Position numbers and translations under genes: made by a program. Source: Pseudomonas sp. LS.1a (lineage in GTDB: Bacteria; Pseudomonadota; Gammaproteobacteria; Pseudomonadales; Pseudomonadaceae). Taken from it: a stretch of DNA of 64,000 nt. The stretch's first letter is position 1. Each line of letters begins with the position of its first letter. Of the stretch, positions 9,786 to 19,275 are shown one piece after another. Location of the stretch: contig NZ_CP092827.1 in assembly GCF_022533585.1 (NCBI RefSeq), positions 5,426,001 to 5,490,000 of the forward strand, written 5' to 3'. The notes beneath the pieces were generated by a model. It was not told the origin of the DNA. It ran no database searches and was given only the letters and a program-made list of their open reading frames with translations.

Positions 9786-10334
9786 TCAAAGCAGTGCCAA
9801 AGCCTTCTTCTTCAACCCATCCAGGTCAATCACCGGCACCCCGACCACTTTCGCCTGCTCATCCCACTCCCGCATCCGCAAGCTCACCTCGAACAGCGGG
9901 TCCCGCTCGAACGCATCCGCCTCGGCCTCGCTCATCACACCCCCCTGATACTCCAAGGTTCTCCGGCTCGCCTCGCTCAGCCGTTGGTAATACCCCGCCT
10001 GCCGCAAAGTCAGGTAACGCTTGGCCTCCACGTGATACTGCACCAGCCGCGCCATGCGCTCGCCAAAACCACAACGGCGCAAATACTCGGCCCCGATGCG
10101 TTCATGGCTGACCACACCGTAGCCGCCCATGCTGGCGTCACCGCCGCACAGGTGGCCAATGTCGTGGAAAAACGCCGCCAGCACCACTTCATCGTCGAAG
10201 CCTTCGGCCATGGCCAGTTGTGCGGCCTGGGACATGTGTTCGAGCTGGGTGATGGCTTCGCCGATGTAATCGCCGCTGCCGTGGCGTTCGTACAGCGCGA
10301 AGGTACTGTCGATGATCTGGGCTGGGGTGGGCAT
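9786..10334 (-). CDS. PhnZ-like HD-domain oxygenase (phosphonate degradation)
   Basis: 182 residues. The HD-domain metal ligands are at H33, H57-D58 (FFHDIGH), H77 and H101, with a late Asp. A YIGE segment at residues 23-26 corresponds to the Tyr/Glu substrate-recognition pair of PhnZ. PhnZ is a mixed-valent di-iron oxygenase that cleaves 2-amino-1-hydroxyethylphosphonate to glycine and phosphate, and this family is named for its presence in phosphonate operons. It lies downstream of, and on the same strand as, a 2-aminoethylphosphonate-type ABC importer. The start at 10334 is preceded by AGGAG; an upstream extension would translate a REP element. No PhnY-type hydroxylase gene lies in the cluster. 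Confidence 0.8.
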   Translation of the reverse strand: MPTPAQIIDSTFALYERHGSGDYIGEAITQLEHMSQAAQLAMAEGFDDEVVLAAFFHDIGHLCGGDASMGGYGVVSHERIGAEYLRRCGFGERMARLVQYHVEAKRYLTLRQAGYYQRLSEASRRTLEYQGGVMSEAEADAFERDPLFEVSLRMREWDEQAKVVGVPVIDLDGLKKKALALL

Positions 10335-10365
10335 CACTGTCTTCTCCTGGCTGGATTGCAGCAGT

Positions 10366-10460
10366 GGCTTCTTCGCGGGCATGCCCGCTCCCACAAGGAT
10401 TGCGCACAGTTGAAGGACTGCGCGGTACCTGTGGGAGCGGGTTCACCCGCGAAGAGGCCG
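10366..10460. repeat. REPIN
   Basis: Inverted REP pair. The left copy is GCGGGCATGCCCGCTCCCACA and the right copy CTGTGGGAGCGGGTTCACCCGC. It lies between the oxygenase gene and the binding-protein gene and may attenuate or stabilise their shared transcript. Confidence 0.9.
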
Positions 10461-10467
10461 GTGCAGG

Positions 10468-11493
10468 TTACTGTTGAGCCACCTTCTCCGACTTGCCGTC
10501 ATAGCGCTTGCGCCACTCGGCCAGGATCTGGTCACGGTTCTTCGAGGCCCAGGCAAAGTCGTTCTTGATCAGGCGCTGTTCATAATCCGCCGGCAGTTCG
10601 GTCTGCGGCTTGGCAATGCCCGGCGCGGCCAGCACGGCGAAGTTCTCCTTGTACAGCTCCATGGCCGCCGGGCTTGCCGAGAAATCAGCCAGGCGCTTGG
10701 CCGCGTCCGCCTTGGGCGAACCTTTGATCACCGCAGTCGCTTCGATCTCCCAACCCAGGCCTTCCTTCGGCAGCACGATGTCCAGCGGCGCACCCTGGCG
10801 CTTGAGCTGCACGGCCGGGTACTCGAACGAGATGCCAATCGGGAATTCACCCGCTGCTGCCAGCTTGCACGGTTTGGAACCAGAGTGAACGTACTGGCCG
10901 ATGTTCTGGTGCAGCGCATCCATGTACGCCCAACCCTGCGGCTCGCCAAAGGTCTGCAGCCAGGCGCTGACATCCAGGAAGCCGGTGCCGGACGAGGCCG
11001 GGTTCGGCATGACGATCTTGCCCTTGTACTCGGGCTTGGTCAGGTCCTGCCAGCTGACCGGCTTGCTCAGGCCCTGCTTCTCGGCCTCGATGGTATTGAA
11101 GCAGAGAGTCGCGGCCCACACGTCCATACCGACCCAGGCTGGCGGGTTGGCAGCATCGCGGTAGTTGCCGGCGATCTTGCCCAGGTCCTTCGGTGCATAG
11201 GCTTCGAGCATGCCGTTCTGGTCGAGGATGGCCAGGCTCGACGCGGCCAGGCCCCACACCGCGTCGGCTTGCGGGCGGTCTTTCTCGGCCAGCAGCTTGG
11301 CGGTGATGATGCCGGTGGAGTCACGGACCCACTTGATCTCGATGTCCGGGTTGGCCTTCTCGAAGGCCTGCTTGTAGCTCTTCAGCTGTTCGGCTTCCAG
11401 GGCGGTGTAGACCGTCAGCTGGGTACCAGCGGCCGAAGCCTGCAGGCTGAACACGGCGGAAACGGCAGCGGCAAGTGCAAGGTGCTTGTACAT
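10468..11493 (-). CDS. ABC transporter substrate-binding protein, 2-aminoethylphosphonate type
   Basis: 341 residues. A cleavable signal peptide (residues 1-22, ending LQASAAG) precedes a type 2 periplasmic-binding fold of the iron/phosphonate class (LTVYTALEAEQLKSYKQAFE at the start of the mature protein, PNPASSGTGFLDVSAW in the middle). It should deliver solute to the permease and ATPase encoded just upstream on the same strand. The neighbouring PhnZ-like oxygenase supports 2-aminoethylphosphonate or its hydroxylated form as the solute. A ferric iron ligand is the main alternative from fold alone. Confidence 0.82.
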   Translation of the reverse strand: MYKHLALAAAVSAVFSLQASAAGTQLTVYTALEAEQLKSYKQAFEKANPDIEIKWVRDSTGIITAKLLAEKDRPQADAVWGLAASSLAILDQNGMLEAYAPKDLGKIAGNYRDAANPPAWVGMDVWAATLCFNTIEAEKQGLSKPVSWQDLTKPEYKGKIVMPNPASSGTGFLDVSAWLQTFGEPQGWAYMDALHQNIGQYVHSGSKPCKLAAAGEFPIGISFEYPAVQLKRQGAPLDIVLPKEGLGWEIEATAVIKGSPKADAAKRLADFSASPAAMELYKENFAVLAAPGIAKPQTELPADYEQRLIKNDFAWASKNRDQILAEWRKRYDGKSEKVAQQ

Positions 11494-11511
11494 GGGTAGG
11501 TTCCTTACAGG

Positions 11512-13236
11512 TCAGACGGTCGCGGCGCGTTGGCGCCAGGCTTGGGAGCGGCGCAGCAGGCCGCGTGAGGCTGCGGCCAGCAGCAGTGAAGCGCCGGCAC
11601 TGGTCAGCAGGATCAGGGTGGACATGGCGGCGGCACCACCGACGTTGCCGGCGTCGTCCATGTTCAGCACGGCGACGGCAGCCAGGATGGTGTCGGGGCT
11701 GTACAGGAAGATCGCCGCCGACACGGTGGTCATCGCCGAGACGAACAGGTAGCGAATGATGTCCAGCAGCGCCGGCAGGCAGATCGGCACGGTCACCCGC
11801 AGGAAGTGCCTGTACAGCGGTGCCTTCAGCGACAGCGCGGCAGCCTCGAATTCACCGTCGAGCTGGCGCAGGGCGGTGCTCGCGGTCATCTGCGCGGTGG
11901 TCAGGTAGTGGGCGATTGTGCACACCACCAGCAGCCCCATGCCGCCGTAGAACACATGCAGCGGGTTGCCGTTCAGGTTGAAGAAGAATACGTAACCCAG
12001 GCCCAGCACCAGGCCCGGCACGGCCATGGGGATGAAGCTGAGCAGGCGCAGCGCCTGGTTGAGCAGGCGTTGGCCCTGGGTCTTCTCCATCAGGTAGGCG
12101 CCGGTGAAGATCACCATGCTGCCGATCAGCGCGGTGCCGATGGCCATGGTCACGCTGTTGCGGTAGGCCAGCCAGCCGCCACCGGCGGTGTCCTCGAACA
12201 TGTAGTGACGCAGCGACAACGCCAGGTTGTAAGGCCAGAAGGTGACCAGCGACGAGTACACAGCCATACCGATCACCAGCAGCAACGCCGCGCACACCAG
12301 CAGCACGATGGCCAGGAAGCAGGCATCGCGACCGCGTGATGGCTTGGGCTCGAACACCTGGGCACGGCCGCTCATGGCCTCACCCTGGCGCCGGCGCAGC
12401 CAGGCATCGACGGTAAAGCTGAACAGCGCCGGCAACAGCAGCACCATGCCGATCAGCGCGCCACGGCCGAATTGTTGCTGGCCGACCACCGCCTTGTAGG
12501 CTTCCAGCGCCAGCACCTGATAATCGCCACCGACCACGACCGGTACACCAAAATCGGTGATGGTCAGGGTGAAGACCAGGCAGAACGCCGCGAACACCGC
12601 CTGGCGGGTGGCCGGCCAGGTGATGCTGGAGAACGCCCGCCAAGGGCCGGCACCCATGCTGGACGCCGCGTCGAACAGGCGTGCATCGGCCAGCGACAGC
12701 GCCGACAACAGGATCATCAGGGCATGTGGGAAGGTGTAGATGGCCTCGCCCAGCACGATCCCCCAGAAGCCATAGATGTTGTCGCTGAGCAACCCGCGCA
12801 GCAGCCCCTGGTTACCGAACAGGTAGACCAGGGCGATGGCCGGCAGCATCGACGGTGCCAGCAGCGGCAGCAGCGAAATCCCCCGCCACAGGCCCTTGGC
12901 CGGAATCAGCGTGCGTTGCAGGGCATAGGCGAACAGGTAGGCCAGCGGTACCACGATGGCCGCCACCGTGAAGGCCACCGACAGGCTGTTGCCCAATAGC
13001 CAGTGGAAGTTTTCACTGGCGAACAGTTCGCGGGCCGCCAGCAGGCCGCCACCCTGGCCCGCTTCGGCACTGAAGCCGCGCCAGAAGATCGCCAGCAGCG
13101 GCAGCAGCACCGCCAGCACCAGAAGGATCAGCAGCAGGCTCTTGCCGCCGAGGACGAACAACCGGTCACCCAGGGCGACGCCAGCACGCGGCGCGGCTTT
13201 GGCCTGGCTCAACGGCAGGGACATTGGCGCGGCCAT
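11512..13236 (-). CDS. ABC transporter permease, fused two-domain, 2-aminoethylphosphonate type
   Basis: 574 residues with about 12 membrane helices, arranged as two consecutive MetI-like permease domains. Each half has an EAA-type loop for contact with the ATPase (first half DAASSMGAGPWRAF..TWP, second half AALSLKAPLYRHFLRVTVP). The fused layout is typical of FbpB- and phosphonate-type importers. The start at 13236 lies 2 bases past the ATPase stop, so translation is probably coupled; MSLPLSQ at 13224 is an alternative start. Confidence 0.85.
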   Translation of the reverse strand: MAAPMSLPLSQAKAAPRAGVALGDRLFVLGGKSLLLILLVLAVLLPLLAIFWRGFSAEAGQGGGLLAARELFASENFHWLLGNSLSVAFTVAAIVVPLAYLFAYALQRTLIPAKGLWRGISLLPLLAPSMLPAIALVYLFGNQGLLRGLLSDNIYGFWGIVLGEAIYTFPHALMILLSALSLADARLFDAASSMGAGPWRAFSSITWPATRQAVFAAFCLVFTLTITDFGVPVVVGGDYQVLALEAYKAVVGQQQFGRGALIGMVLLLPALFSFTVDAWLRRRQGEAMSGRAQVFEPKPSRGRDACFLAIVLLVCAALLLVIGMAVYSSLVTFWPYNLALSLRHYMFEDTAGGGWLAYRNSVTMAIGTALIGSMVIFTGAYLMEKTQGQRLLNQALRLLSFIPMAVPGLVLGLGYVFFFNLNGNPLHVFYGGMGLLVVCTIAHYLTTAQMTASTALRQLDGEFEAAALSLKAPLYRHFLRVTVPICLPALLDIIRYLFVSAMTTVSAAIFLYSPDTILAAVAVLNMDDAGNVGGAAAMSTLILLTSAGASLLLAAASRGLLRRSQAWRQRAATV

Positions 13237-13237
13237 C

Positions 13238-14296
13238 TCAGGCAAACACCTGCAGGCGCTGCGGCGGCAGCGCCACCCAGATGTCCTGCGAGCCCAGGCG
13301 CGGCATGGCCTCGGGGGCCAGCTCCGCCAGCAGTGCATGGCCTGGCAGGGCCTTGAGCTCGAAGCTCATGCGGCAGCGGTTACCGAGGAAGGTGATTTCG
13401 CGGACCCTGGCCGGGAACAGGTTTTCTTCGTGCACCACCGGGTTGACCGTGATCGCCTCCGGGCGGCAGAACAGCCGGCCGCTGCTGGCCCGGGCCGAAC
13501 CCGGCGCCAGGCGCATGCTCATGCCGCCAACCTGGGCATGGCTGTCGCTGCTGCGCTGGAACGGCAGCCAGTTGCCCTGGCCGACGAACTCGGCAACGAA
13601 CGGCGTGGCCGGCTGGTCGTAGATTTCCTGCGGGGTGGCGTACTGCTCGACCTGGCCGTTGTTCATCACCGCAATGCGGTCGGCCATCAGCATGGCTTCG
13701 TCCTGGTTGTGGGTGACCATCAGCGTGGTGATTCCCAGCTGGCGCTGCAGTTGGCGCAGTTCGGTGCACAAGTGCTCGCGCACCCGGGCATCCAGCGCCG
13801 ACATGGGCTCGTCGAGCAGCAGCAGCGATGGCGACGGCGCCAGCGCGCGAGCCAGGGCAACACGCTGCTGCTGGCCGCCGGAAAGCTGGCCTGGGTATTT
13901 CTTCTCGCTGCCGGCCAGGCCCACCAGTTCGAGCATGTCGGCCACCCGCTGGCGGGCCTGCTCGCGTCCGCTGCCGGTCAGGCCGTAGGCGATGTTGGCT
14001 TCGACGGTAAGGTTGGGGAACAGCGCGTAGGACTGGAACAGGATGCCGTAGTCACGGGCCTGGGGTGGCAACTCGGAGATGTCGCGCTCGCCGATGTACA
14101 ACGTACCCCGGTCCTGGCGCTCCAGGCCGGCGATGCAGCGCAGCAACGTGGTCTTGCCGCAGCCGGACGGGCCGAGCAGGCACACCAGTTCGCCGGCGGC
14201 GATGTCCAGCGAGACATCGTTGAGCGCCGTGAAGGCACCGAAGCGCTTGTGGATATTGCGCACTGTCATCTGTGCGCCGGGGGTGGTGTGGTTCAT
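13238..14296 (-). CDS. ABC transporter ATP-binding protein, 2-aminoethylphosphonate type
   Basis: 352 residues. The nucleotide-binding domain (about 1-235) has Walker [10 protein letters not shown], a Q-loop in LFQSYALFPNL, the signature LSGGQQQRVALARAL and Walker B LLLLDEPMSALD. The C-terminal about 110 residues form a TOBE-like regulatory domain (FVGQGNWLPF, CRPEAITVNP). It energises the fused permease encoded immediately downstream. The gene is the first of the transporter unit and is separated from the LysR gene by a REPIN. Confidence 0.9.
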   Translation of the reverse strand: MNHTTPGAQMTVRNIHKRFGAFTALNDVSLDIAAGELVCLLGPSGCGKTTLLRCIAGLERQDRGTLYIGERDISELPPQARDYGILFQSYALFPNLTVEANIAYGLTGSGREQARQRVADMLELVGLAGSEKKYPGQLSGGQQQRVALARALAPSPSLLLLDEPMSALDARVREHLCTELRQLQRQLGITTLMVTHNQDEAMLMADRIAVMNNGQVEQYATPQEIYDQPATPFVAEFVGQGNWLPFQRSSDSHAQVGGMSMRLAPGSARASSGRLFCRPEAITVNPVVHEENLFPARVREITFLGNRCRMSFELKALPGHALLAELAPEAMPRLGSQDIWVALPPQRLQVFA

Positions 14297-14412
14297 GGCT
14301 GGGCCTCATCGAAGCGATGGGGGCCATGCTAGGAAGGCTGTGCGAAGGTTCTGTGGCTTTAGGGCAAAAGCGGGTGATAGTGGTATAGGCAGATTTTGTA
14401 GTGCCCTGAGAG

Positions 14413-14506
14413 GGCCTCTTCGCGGGTAAACCCGCTCCCACAGGGATCGCGTCGCCTCTGAAGGCTGTGCAGTACCTGTGGGAGCGGGTTTACCCGCGAA
14501 GAAGCC
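14413..14506. repeat. REPIN
   Basis: Inverted pair of REP copies with CCTCTTCGCGGGTAAACCCG and its complement, located between the LysR gene and the transporter ATPase gene. Confidence 0.92.
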
Positions 14507-14515
14507 AACACAAAT

Positions 14516-15385
14516 CTAGAGGTGTGAACCGGCCACTTCCTGCGCAACCCCAAGGAAGGCCGCCGGCAACCGCGCCTGGCGCCGCTCCTTCAGGCAATAC
14601 AGGTACTCATGCATCACCGGCGCGTTCTCCAGCGCCAGCACCCGCAAGTCGGGGTTATGCGGCACCTCATGGCGGGCAATCACGCTGATGCCGATATTGC
14701 GCAGCACCGCCTCGCGGATCGACTCGCGGCTGCCAATCTCCAGCAACGCCCCGGCCTTTACCCCGGCCTCCTGCATCATCTGCTCGGTCAGCTTGCGTGT
14801 GGTCGAGCCCTTCTCGCGCATCAAAAGGCAGTGCCCGGCCACCACCTCGATCGATACCGCCTGGCGATGGGCCAACGGGTGGTTGCGATGCACCGCCACC
14901 ACCAACGGGTCAGTACCCAGCACCCGCCGCACCAGCCGCGCGTCTTCCACCAGTTGCGAAGAAGCGGCGATATCCACCCGGTAGTCCTCAAGCATCTCCA
15001 GCACCTGCTGCGAATTACCGATTTCCACCGCCACTTCCACCTGCGGCAGGCGTTCGCGGTAGATCTTCACCAGGTCGAGAATGTAGTAAGGCGCCGTTGC
15101 CGCAATGCGCAGGCTGCCCTGGGCCTGGCCGCTGTTGCGCAGTTCGAACTCGATGTCGGCCTCCTGCTGCAACAGTGCCTTGACCATCGGCAGCAGGCGC
15201 ACGCCCTCCTCGCTCAGCACCAGGCGCCGCCCGCCGCGGTAGAACAGCTCCACGGCGTACTGGCCTTCCAGGTTGCGGATCTGCGTGGTCACCGTGGGCT
15301 GGCTGAGCCCGAGCTTCTTCGCCGCCAGGGTGATGCTGCCCAAACGGGCCACCATGTAGAAGGCTTTCAGCTCCGAACTCAGCAT
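14516..15385 (-). CDS. LysR-family regulator of the phosphonate cluster
   Basis: 289 residues with an N-terminal HTH (residues 1-60: SITLAAKKLGLSQPTVTTQIRNLE) and a LysR substrate-binding domain. It is transcribed in the same direction as, and just upstream of, the 2-aminoethylphosphonate-type transporter and the PhnZ-like oxygenase. It is therefore the probable activator of that cluster, with a phosphonate or a breakdown product as coinducer. That role is inferred from position only. Confidence 0.88.
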   Translation of the reverse strand: MLSSELKAFYMVARLGSITLAAKKLGLSQPTVTTQIRNLEGQYAVELFYRGGRRLVLSEEGVRLLPMVKALLQQEADIEFELRNSGQAQGSLRIAATAPYYILDLVKIYRERLPQVEVAVEIGNSQQVLEMLEDYRVDIAASSQLVEDARLVRRVLGTDPLVVAVHRNHPLAHRQAVSIEVVAGHCLLMREKGSTTRKLTEQMMQEAGVKAGALLEIGSRESIREAVLRNIGISVIARHEVPHNPDLRVLALENAPVMHEYLYCLKERRQARLPAAFLGVAQEVAGSHL

Positions 15386-15394
15386 GCACGTCCT

Positions 15395-17608
15395 CTATTT
15401 GCGCAACAGGCGCAAGCCGTTGAACACCACCAGCAGGCTCACGCCCATGTCGGCGAATACCGCCATCCACATGGTGGCCATGCCGGCAAAGGTGATCGCC
15501 AGGAATATCGCCTTGATGCCCAACGCCAGAACGATGTTCTGCATGAGGATCGCCGCACTTTGGCGCGACAGCCTGACGAAGGCCGGGATTTTCCGCAAGT
15601 CGTCGTCCATCAGCGCCACATCGGCGGTCTCGATGGCGGTGTCGGTGCCGGCCGCCGCCATGGCAAAACCGATCTCGGCGCGGGCCAGCGCCGGGGCGTC
15701 GTTGATGCCGTCACCGACCATGCCCACCCGATGGCCCTGTGCGTACAGGGCTTCGATGCTCTTGAGCTTGTCGGCAGGCAGCAGGTTGCCTTCGGCGCGG
15801 TCGATACCCACCACAGTGGCGATAGCCTGGGCGGTATGTGGATTGTCACCGGTCAGCATGACAGTCTTGATGCCCAACTCGTGCAGCTCGGCGATGGCCT
15901 GGCGACTGCTTTCCTTGACCGTGTCGGCCACGGCGAACAGCGCCAACGGGCCGGAGCGGTCGAGCAGCAGCACCACGGTCTTGCCCTGGCGCTCCAGCGC
16001 ATCCAGCTGGGCCTCGAGCTCGGGCGAGCACAGCCCCAGCTCCTCGACCAGACGGTGGTTACCCAGGTGGTAAACCTCACCCCCGATGGTGCCGCGCACG
16101 CCGCGCCCGGCCAGGGCGGCGAAGTCATCGACCTCGCTCAAGGCCAGGCCTTGCTCCTTGCCGAACTGGGCAATGGCGCGGGAAACCGGGTGGTCCGAAC
16201 GCTCGCCCAGGCTGGCGGCCAGGGCTTGCGCGCGGCCTTCGAACAGCGGCTCCAGTACCTTGGCGTCGGTCTGCACCGGCTTGCCGTGGGTAATGGTGCC
16301 GGTCTTGTCCAGGGCCAGGAAGTCCAGCTGGCGCCCGCCTTCCAGATACACGCCCCCCTTGATCAGGATGCCCTTGCGCGCGGCGGCGGCCAGGCCGCTG
16401 ACGATGGTCACCGGGGTCGAGATCACCAGGGCGCATGGGCAGGCCACCACCAGCAGCACCAGGGCGCGATAGACCCAGTCGAACCAGGCGCCAGCCATGA
16501 ACAGCGGCGGTATCACCGCCACGGCCAAGGCAATGGCGAACACCACGGGGGTGTAGATGCGCGAGAAACGGTCGACGAAACGCTGGGTAGGTGCGCGCGC
16601 GCCTTGCGCCTCCTCGACGGCCTTGATGATACGCGCCAGGGTCGATTGACCGGCAGCAGCGGTAACGCGAAATTCCAGCGCCCCTGCCTGGTTGATGGTG
16701 CCGGCGAACAGCTTGTCGCCCACGCCCTTCTCCACGGGTAGGCTTTCGCCGGTGATCGGTGCCTGATCGACGCTCGATTGCCCGCTAGTCACTTCACCGT
16801 CCAGGCCAATGCGTTCGCCGGGGCGTACCCGCACCAAGGCACCGATGGCCACCTCCCGCACCTCAACTGCCCGCCACTGGCCATCAGCCTGGCGCACGGT
16901 GGCCATGTCCGGGGTGAGCTGCATCAAGCCACCAATAGCGTTGCGCGCGCGGTCCAGCGAGCGGGCTTCGATCAGTTCGGCAACGGTGAACAGCACCATC
17001 ACCATGGCCGCTTCCGGCCATTGGCCGATCAGCACCGCGCCCGTCACGGCAATGCTCATCAGCGCGTTGATGTTGAGGTTGCGGTTTTTCAGGGCGATCC
17101 AGCCCTTCTTGTAGGTACCCAGGCCACAGCCAAGGATCGCTGCCAACGCCAGCGCCGCCACCACCCACTCCGGGGCCAGCGCGGCAAAGTGCACGATTTC
17201 GGCGGAGATCGCGGCAATACCGGACAGCGCCAGCGGCCACCAACGGGTCTTGACCACTTGTGGTGCGCTCCCGGTGCCATCATCTGCGGCGCCAAGCGGC
17301 TCGGCTTTCATGCCCAGGCTGTCAATGGCCTGCTCGATTTCGGCGGTGCCACCCAGGGTGTGGCGAACGCCAAGCACACGGTTGATCAGGTTGAATTCCA
17401 GCTGCTCGATGCCAGCCAGCTTGCCCAGCTTGTCCTGGATCAGGGTCTGCTCGGTCGGGCAGTCCATGGCCTCGATGCGGAAACGGCTGAACTGGGCGTG
17501 GCTGCTGGCCTTTTCGCTCAGCTGGACCAGGGCTGGCGCAGCAGCGCCGCCACAGCAGCTGTGGGCGTGGTGATCGTGCTTGTGTTCGTGGCTGACAGGC
17601 TGGTTCAT
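15395..17608 (-). CDS. cadA: P1B-type Cd2+/Zn2+/Pb2+-exporting ATPase
   Basis: 737 residues. The N-terminus is rich in His and has CCGG ([15 protein letters not shown]), then an HMA-like metal domain with the MDCPTEQ motif. Core P-type motifs follow: the membrane metal site CPC in [11 protein letters not shown], phosphorylation site [19 protein letters not shown], and the hinge [15 protein letters not shown] with these motifs indicates divalent soft-metal export. It is divergent from cadR, and a MerR-type operator lies in the 84-bp gap, so CadR control is expected. The ATG at 17608 is preceded by AAGGAC; an upstream in-frame ATG at 17647 lies inside the promoter. Confidence 0.95.
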   Translation of the reverse strand: MNQPVSHEHKHDHHAHSCCGGAAAPALVQLSEKASSHAQFSRFRIEAMDCPTEQTLIQDKLGKLAGIEQLEFNLINRVLGVRHTLGGTAEIEQAIDSLGMKAEPLGAADDGTGSAPQVVKTRWWPLALSGIAAISAEIVHFAALAPEWVVAALALAAILGCGLGTYKKGWIALKNRNLNINALMSIAVTGAVLIGQWPEAAMVMVLFTVAELIEARSLDRARNAIGGLMQLTPDMATVRQADGQWRAVEVREVAIGALVRVRPGERIGLDGEVTSGQSSVDQAPITGESLPVEKGVGDKLFAGTINQAGALEFRVTAAAGQSTLARIIKAVEEAQGARAPTQRFVDRFSRIYTPVVFAIALAVAVIPPLFMAGAWFDWVYRALVLLVVACPCALVISTPVTIVSGLAAAARKGILIKGGVYLEGGRQLDFLALDKTGTITHGKPVQTDAKVLEPLFEGRAQALAASLGERSDHPVSRAIAQFGKEQGLALSEVDDFAALAGRGVRGTIGGEVYHLGNHRLVEELGLCSPELEAQLDALERQGKTVVLLLDRSGPLALFAVADTVKESSRQAIAELHELGIKTVMLTGDNPHTAQAIATVVGIDRAEGNLLPADKLKSIEALYAQGHRVGMVGDGINDAPALARAEIGFAMAAAGTDTAIETADVALMDDDLRKIPAFVRLSRQSAAILMQNIVLALGIKAIFLAITFAGMATMWMAVFADMGVSLLVVFNGLRLLRK

Positions 17609-17638
17609 GGGGTCGTCCTTAATTTGAGCCTGTTGCCA

Positions 17639-17669
17639 AGTGAACACCCTGTAGCCACTATAGGGTCAA
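17639..17669 (-). promoter_or_regulatory. cadA promoter with CadR/MerR-type operator
   Basis: On the minus strand, TTGACC (17669-17664) and TTCACT (17644-17639) form -35 and -10 elements with a long 19-bp spacer. The spacer overlaps the dyad ACCCTATAGTGGCTACAGGGT (17666-17646). A long spacer with a dyad between -35 and -10 is the signature of MerR-family activated promoters, where the regulator untwists DNA after metal binding. Confidence 0.88.
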
Positions 17670-17692
17670 GCCACTTGCTGGAGAATTTCGTG

Positions 17693-18136
17693 ATGAAGAT
17701 CGGAGAACTGGCCAAAGCCACCGACTGCGCGGTGGAAACCATCCGCTACTACGAGCGTGAACAGCTGCTGCCGGAACCGGCGCGTAGCGACGGTAACTAC
17801 CGGCTGTACACCCAGGCCCATGTCGAGCGGCTGACCTTCATCCGCAACTGCCGCACCCTGGACATGACCCTGGATGAAATCCGCAGCCTGCTACGCCTGC
17901 GCGACAGCCCCGACGATTCGTGCGGCAGCGTCAATGCGCTGATCGACGAGCATATCGAGCATGTGCAGGCACGGATTGATGGGTTGGTGGCGTTACAGGA
18001 ACAGCTTGTGGAGCTACGTCGGCGCTGCAATGCACAGGGGGCTGAGTGCGCGATCCTGCAGCAACTGGAGACGAACGGGGCGGTATCGGTGCCGGATACC
18101 GAGCATTCGCATGTGGGGCGGAGCCACGGGCATTAG
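17693..18136 (+). CDS. cadR: MerR-family cadmium-responsive regulator
   Basis: 147 residues. The N-terminal MerR HTH (MKIGELAKATDCAVETIRYYEREQLLPEP) is followed by the dimerisation helix. The metal-site cysteines include those in DSCGS and CNAQGAEC, plus a C-terminal His-rich tail (HSHVGRSHGH). The size and tail match Pseudomonas CadR. It is divergent from cadA. ATG at 17693 is chosen; an overlapping GTG at 17690 is in frame. Confidence 0.94.
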   Translation: MKIGELAKATDCAVETIRYYEREQLLPEPARSDGNYRLYTQAHVERLTFIRNCRTLDMTLDEIRSLLRLRDSPDDSCGSVNALIDEHIEHVQARIDGLVALQEQLVELRRRCNAQGAECAILQQLETNGAVSVPDTEHSHVGRSHGH

Positions 18137-18143
18137 CCCAAAG

Positions 18144-18232
18144 CTTCGCGGGTAAACCCGCTCCCACAGGTACTGCACAGGCCTGAGCTTTGTGCGGTCC
18201 CTGTGGGAGCGGGTTTACCCGCGAAGAGGCCG
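18144..18232. repeat. REPIN
   Basis: Inverted REP pair between the convergent cadR and thyA ends. Confidence 0.92.
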
Positions 18233-18252
18233 GTACAGGCAATAGCGATCTG

Positions 18253-19224
18253 TCAGACCGCCATCGGCGCCGTCATCGGGGCATGGTGCTCATACCCTTC
18301 CAGCCAGAAATCGCTCGGCTCGATCTTCTCCAGCCACTCCGGCTCGTACTTGCCCGTCTCGGCAAACGCCGGCACGCGGTCGCTGATCACCAGCTTCGGT
18401 GCTTCCAGCGGCTCACGCTTGAGCTGCTCGTTGAGCATGTCCAGGTGGTTTTCATACACATGGGCATCGCCGATGAAGTAGGTGAACCAGCGCGGGGTGT
18501 AGCCGGTCAGGCGGCCGAACAGCGACAGCAGCGCCGCGCCTTCGGTGAGGTTGAACGGCGTACCCAGGCCCAGGTCGTTGGAGCGGATGTAGAGGGTCAG
18601 GGAAATCTCCCTGGTCTCCACATTCGGGTGGAACTGGTACAGCAGGTGGCACGGCGGCAGGGCCATTTCGTCCAGCTGCGCGCAGTTCCAGCCGTGGAAC
18701 AGGATACGGCGGCTGCCCGGGTCGTTGGCAATGGTGTCCAGGCACTGGCGCACCTGGTCGATGGCCTTGTACAGGATGACGAACGCGACGCCGTCCTCCT
18801 CGTCCTGGGCGATGCGGCGGAAGCCCGCCTTCTCGGCCATTTCGATGGCCGCCGGGTTGCTCAGCGGGATGCGCTTGTAGCCCGGCCACTGGCGCCATTG
18901 CACGCCGTAGATCTCGCCCAGGTCGTCATGGCCCTGGCGGAACGGGTTGGCCAGCCACTGGGCGTTCTCGTTGGCGTTCTGGTCCCAGACCTTGCAGCCC
19001 AGCTCGCGGAATTCACCGGCGTTCTTCACGCCACGCAGGAAACCGACCATTTCGCCGATTGCCGACTTGAACGCCAGTTTACGAGTAGTGATGGCCGGGA
19101 AGCCCTTCTGCAGGTCAAAACGCAGCATGGCGCCCGGCAGGCTGATGGTGCGGATGCCGGTGCGGTTGCCCTGCAGCGTGCCGTTTTCGATGACGTCGCG
19201 GACCAGGTCCAGATACTGTTTCAT
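18253..19224 (-). CDS. thyA: thymidylate synthase, with insertion
   Basis: 323 residues, against about 264 in E. coli. Methylates dUMP to dTMP using methylene-tetrahydrofolate and yields dihydrofolate for FolA. Conserved parts are [20 protein letters not shown], the nucleotide-binding [13 protein letters not shown] and the active-site cysteine at about residue 192 in [12 protein letters not shown], then [12 protein letters not shown]. About 40 extra residues (roughly 115-155, [20 protein letters not shown]) are inserted between the QWRxWP motif and the DPxSRR segment. It lies 51 bp downstream of lgt, with a terminator-like hairpin between them. Confidence 0.96.
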   Translation of the reverse strand: MKQYLDLVRDVIENGTLQGNRTGIRTISLPGAMLRFDLQKGFPAITTRKLAFKSAIGEMVGFLRGVKNAGEFRELGCKVWDQNANENAQWLANPFRQGHDDLGEIYGVQWRQWPGYKRIPLSNPAAIEMAEKAGFRRIAQDEEDGVAFVILYKAIDQVRQCLDTIANDPGSRRILFHGWNCAQLDEMALPPCHLLYQFHPNVETREISLTLYIRSNDLGLGTPFNLTEGAALLSLFGRLTGYTPRWFTYFIGDAHVYENHLDMLNEQLKREPLEAPKLVISDRVPAFAETGKYEPEWLEKIEPSDFWLEGYEHHAPMTAPMAV

Positions 19225-19238
19225 GGCTTACCTGTAGC

Positions 19239-19267
19239 AAAAACGGCAGGGGGATCGCCCCTGCCGT
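19239..19267 (-). terminator. terminator-like hairpin between lgt and thyA
   Basis: Read on the minus strand: ACGGCAGGGG-cgatc-CCCCTGCCGT followed by TTTT. It ends lgt transcripts or limits read-through into thyA, whose start is only 15 bases further on. Confidence 0.8.
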
Positions 19268-19275
19268 GGGATTAA

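Noticed and set aside
14609..16741. 710-codon plus-strand open frame opposite the LysR gene and cadA
   Set aside because: Covers two real genes on the other strand and has no recognisable domain.
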